Assembly: GCA_964430665.1 (NCBI GenBank)
Contig: CAYSFC010000010.1
Coordinates: forward strand, 1-24,168
Length of the DNA: 24,168 nucleotides
DNA from: JAQUYS01 sp964430665
Lineage (GTDB): Archaea > Nanobdellota > Nanobdellia > Woesearchaeales > SKGA01
Direction of reading: 5' to 3'
Below are positions 21,852 through 24,168 of this stretch, piece by piece. Position 1 is the stretch's first letter; each line of letters starts with the position of its first letter. Position numbers and translations under genes: made by a program. The notes below the pieces were generated by a model, which ran no database searches, was not told the origin of the DNA, and was given only the letters and a program-made list of their open reading frames with translations.

Positions 21852-22364
21852 TTATTTATTAGGAAACTCTATATTCTTTATAAAAATAACCAATATGTTC
21901 ACCAAGAATATCCAGAAAAAAAACATCCAAAAAAAGAAACTTAAAGGATATGTTTGTATCAATAAAGAGTCCGCTGCAAAAGAATAATTGCCTTGAGGAA
22001 AAAACAACATGTGAAATATTTTAAAGAAAATGTTAAAGAAAATAAGACAAATCAATAAGATAATATCGAACCAAATAATTTTTTTCTTCAAATTTTTATT
22101 ATCTATTATAGGTTTTGCTACATACATAGGTAAAAGAACTAAAAAAATTGTAATTGCCAGCATAACTAAATCTCTCACATCTTCCATATGAGAAATCTCA
22201 TTATCATCGAATTCTTCTAATTTATCGACATCTCCTGTAACTAAATAAGGAACTACTGAATTATTTCCCGAGAATGGTTTGTGCAAAGGAATAAAAAATG
22301 TTACGAAAAGTAATGAAAATAATATTATCAATACAAAGAGTAAATTTGTTGTTTTATTTTTCAT
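21852..22364 (-). CDS. DUF1461 integral membrane protein
   Basis: A 170-residue membrane protein with about four transmembrane helices (7-27, 63-82, 97-118, 140-163). The pattern matches the DUF1461/TIGR01906 family: an extracytoplasmic loop with SVVPYLVTGDVDKL, EISHMEDVRDL (56-66) before helix 2, and FHMLFFPQGNYSF (117-129) before the last helix. The function of the family is not known. I place the start at 22364, one base after the ABCE1 stop codon (TAAAATG); an upstream start at 22457 would overlap ABCE1 by 92 bases with a poor, lysine-rich sequence. It is followed at once by the tRNA gene. Confidence 0.8.
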   Translation of the reverse strand: MKNKTTNLLFVLIILFSLLFVTFFIPLHKPFSGNNSVVPYLVTGDVDKLEEFDDNEISHMEDVRDLVMLAITIFLVLLPMYVAKPIIDNKNLKKKIIWFDIILLICLIFFNIFFKIFHMLFFPQGNYSFAADSLLIQTYPLSFFFWMFFFWIFLVNILVIFIKNIEFPNK

Positions 22365-22365
22365 T

Positions 22366-24135
22366 TTATTTACTATAATACAAATTACCAGAAGCTTTTT
22401 GTTCTTTATCTTTTTGAGACTCTTCTTTGTTAACTCTAGGTCTGTTTGAAACTTCATCCCTTCTAAAAGTTATAAGTAAATCTTTCAAAAATGTATTCAT
22501 TCCCTCACCCATTTTAAATGGTCCTTCAACATGACCTTCAATAGCAGGTTTACCTTTGAAAACTAATAATCTTTTAGAAATATAATCTACCAACAAAATA
22601 TCGTGATCAATTACTAACGCACTAGCTTTTTTAACATCCATCATATCTCTTAAAACTTTAGAAAGAATTAATCTTTGTTCAACATCCAAATATGCACTAG
22701 GTTCATCTAAAAAATAAACATCTGCATCAGCTGCTAAACATTTTGCAATTTCAACTCTTTGTAGTTCTCCACCAGATAATTGATTTAATGTTAAATCGAA
22801 TAAAGGTTCAATATTAAGAGGTCTGATTAATTGTAATTCATATTTCAGAGCATCTTTAAGATATAATCTTACAATTTCATCTTTTGATTCAATATATTGG
22901 GGTTTGTATGAAACTCTCAAATCTTCACCAATAAAATGTGCCTTTTCTATTTCAAGAGACGATTCTCCTTTAGATGCTGCAACCATTTCTTTAATAAAAG
23001 AAGTTTTACCTATTCCATTCTCTCCAAGAACACCAACAACATCATTTCTATACATTTTCCCTTTTTTAATATTTAATTGAAAACTTCCAAAATTTTTTTG
23101 AAAATCCTTCCATTCCAATAACATTTGCGAAGATGTCTCTTCATCTTGAGCTGAAGAATCAAATTTGATTGCTTTATCTCTGAATCTAACATTCTCTTCT
23201 TTCAAATAACCGGCAAGATATGTGTTGATTCCATTTTTTGTTGCCTTTACCGAAGAAACAACACCATAAGCAGATTCTTTACCATATAATAAATGAATTG
23301 AATCTGCAAGATAATCTAAAATAATTAAATCGTGTTCAATAACCATAACTGCAGTATTCTCATCAGCCAAAGAACGAATAAATTTCGAAATTTTCAGTCT
23401 TTGTTTTACATCTAAAAATGAAGTTGGTTCATCAAAGAAATAAACATTAGCTTTTTTCAAAACTGTTGCGGCAATAGCAACCCTTTGCAATTCACCACCA
23501 GAAACTTGACTTAATTTTCTATCAAGAATGTTTTCTAATTCTAAAATTTTAATAATTTCTCCAAATTTATTTTTCTCATCAACCTTTTTCAATAAATCTC
23601 CAACATTACCGTCGAAAGATTTAGGTATTGCTTCAACTTGCTGGGGTTTATATGAAACAACAATTTCTTTTTTTTCTAATTTTTCAAAAAAAGCTTGAGC
23701 TTCAGTACCTTTAAAATGGTTTATCAATTCTTTGTAAGTTGCTTCATCTCCAATCCTTCCAAAATTAGGTTTTTGAATTCCTGCAAGAATTTTGATTGCA
23801 GTAGATTTACCAATTCCATTTCTACCTAACAATCCTACAACCTTTCCAAACAAAGGTATTGGAAGATTATAAAGAGCAAATCCGTTTTCAGAATATCTGT
23901 GAATAGGATCTTTATCTAGTTCTTCTGGAAGATTTATTATCTCTAAAGCACCAAAAGGACATATTTTAGGACAAATACCACATCCAACACACGTAGTTTC
24001 ATCTATTTGAGCTTTATTATTGATGTACTTTATGCACTCCTCTCCCATTTTGTTTACTGGGCACTTTTTTGCACATAATTGAGCACATTCATCTGGATGA
24101 CATTTTTCCTTGTTCACAATAGCTATACGTGTCAT
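22366..24135 (-). CDS. abce1: Ribosome recycling factor ABCE1 (Rli1)
   Basis: This essential ATPase splits ribosomes into subunits after termination or rescue. The 589-residue protein is complete. Its N-terminal iron-sulfur domain has the two ferredoxin-like cysteine sets (C12, C17, C21, C25 and C49, C52, C55, C59). Two nucleotide-binding domains follow: Walker A GRNGIGKST (104-112), signature VSGGELQR (211-218) and Walker B VYFFDEPTS (231-239); then GENGIGKTS (371-379), LSGGELQR (453-460) and VYFLDEPS (473-480). The C-terminal hinge and a lysine/glutamate-rich tail close the protein. A TATA-like run at the window edge (24157-24168, minus strand) about 27 bases upstream suggests a leaderless transcript. 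It heads an operon with the DUF1461 gene and the tRNA. Confidence 0.97.
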   Translation of the reverse strand: MTRIAIVNKEKCHPDECAQLCAKKCPVNKMGEECIKYINNKAQIDETTCVGCGICPKICPFGALEIINLPEELDKDPIHRYSENGFALYNLPIPLFGKVVGLLGRNGIGKSTAIKILAGIQKPNFGRIGDEATYKELINHFKGTEAQAFFEKLEKKEIVVSYKPQQVEAIPKSFDGNVGDLLKKVDEKNKFGEIIKILELENILDRKLSQVSGGELQRVAIAATVLKKANVYFFDEPTSFLDVKQRLKISKFIRSLADENTAVMVIEHDLIILDYLADSIHLLYGKESAYGVVSSVKATKNGINTYLAGYLKEENVRFRDKAIKFDSSAQDEETSSQMLLEWKDFQKNFGSFQLNIKKGKMYRNDVVGVLGENGIGKTSFIKEMVAASKGESSLEIEKAHFIGEDLRVSYKPQYIESKDEIVRLYLKDALKYELQLIRPLNIEPLFDLTLNQLSGGELQRVEIAKCLAADADVYFLDEPSAYLDVEQRLILSKVLRDMMDVKKASALVIDHDILLVDYISKRLLVFKGKPAIEGHVEGPFKMGEGMNTFLKDLLITFRRDEVSNRPRVNKEESQKDKEQKASGNLYYSK

Positions 24136-24156
24136 ACACTATTAGAATAAGAACTT

Positions 24157-24168
24157 GTTTTTAAATAT
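24157..24168 (-). promoter_or_regulatory. TATA element of ABCE1
   Basis: ATATTTAAAAAC on the minus strand, at the window edge, is centred about 27 bases before the ATG of ABCE1, as expected for a leaderless gene. Confidence 0.45.

Noticed and set aside
22365..22457. Upstream start for the DUF1461 gene giving 201 residues
   Set aside because: It overlaps ABCE1 by 92 bases and adds a lysine-rich stretch unlike the family; the ATG at 22364 directly follows the ABCE1 stop codon.
1..24168. CRISPR array, insertion sequence or prophage
   Set aside because: No regularly spaced repeats, transposase, integrase or phage structural gene is present; the only repeat pair of note flanks the toxin-antitoxin operon.

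Overview
The window reads as a stretch of an AT-rich archaeal chromosome, most likely a DPANN-type archaeon of the Woesearchaeota/Pacearchaeota kind. Seen directly: archaeal TATA elements about 25 bases before many start codons (leaderless genes), GGTGA-type ribosome binding sites in front of others, and archaeal or eukaryal protein forms (split PheS/PheT, Pth2, ABCE1, Ogg2-type glycosylase, prepilin with an archaeal class III leader, a tRNA interrupted by a bulge-helix-bulge intron). A bacterial-type HU protein is also present. The phylum is inferred from this mix and was not tested by phylogeny.

Layout. 1-790: a ribbon-helix-helix/PIN toxin-antitoxin pair with a 24-bp perfect palindrome at its promoter, flanked by 19-bp near-identical direct repeats. 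823-2222: tRNA-dihydrouridine synthase and a HIT-like protein, tail to tail. 2347-7320: purine metabolism, with IMP dehydrogenase and a very long, divergent adenylosuccinate synthetase in one operon, then (opposite strand) an Ogg2-type DNA glycosylase and PRPP synthetase. 7430-10030: an RNA m5C methyltransferase, a lipoprotein with a 35-residue membrane protein behind it, and a DUF192 protein. 10085-12071: a structured 5' leader, HU, a UUCG-tetraloop terminator, a YhbY/CRM RNA-binding protein and an MFS transporter. 12124-17281: a pilin-like protein, a free-standing NFACT-R protein, and the operon pheS-pheT-orf69-pth2. 17382-21200: cell-surface proteins, including a protein with an internally duplicated cysteine domain plus a partner with a similar membrane anchor. 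21201-24135: ABCE1, a DUF1461 membrane protein, an intron-containing tRNA, and a small methyltransferase, all on the minus strand.

How the genes relate. Much of the window concerns translation: aminoacylation (PheST), tRNA/rRNA modification (Dus, NSUN), release of peptidyl-tRNA (Pth2), ribosome recycling (ABCE1) and an RqcH-related NFACT-R protein. Nucleotide supply (PRPP synthetase plus the two enzymes that split IMP toward GMP and AMP) is a second theme. Surface or secreted proteins are a third. Genes are packed tightly: three convergent pairs share a four-base overlap of their stop codons, and several operon neighbours overlap or abut.

The most promising unexplained items are the T-loop intron in the tRNA, the structured leader of HU that can pair with its ribosome binding site, the PurA homologue that seems to lack the usual guanine-recognition residues, the direct repeats around the toxin-antitoxin pair, and the duplicated CxC...CxxxC surface protein.
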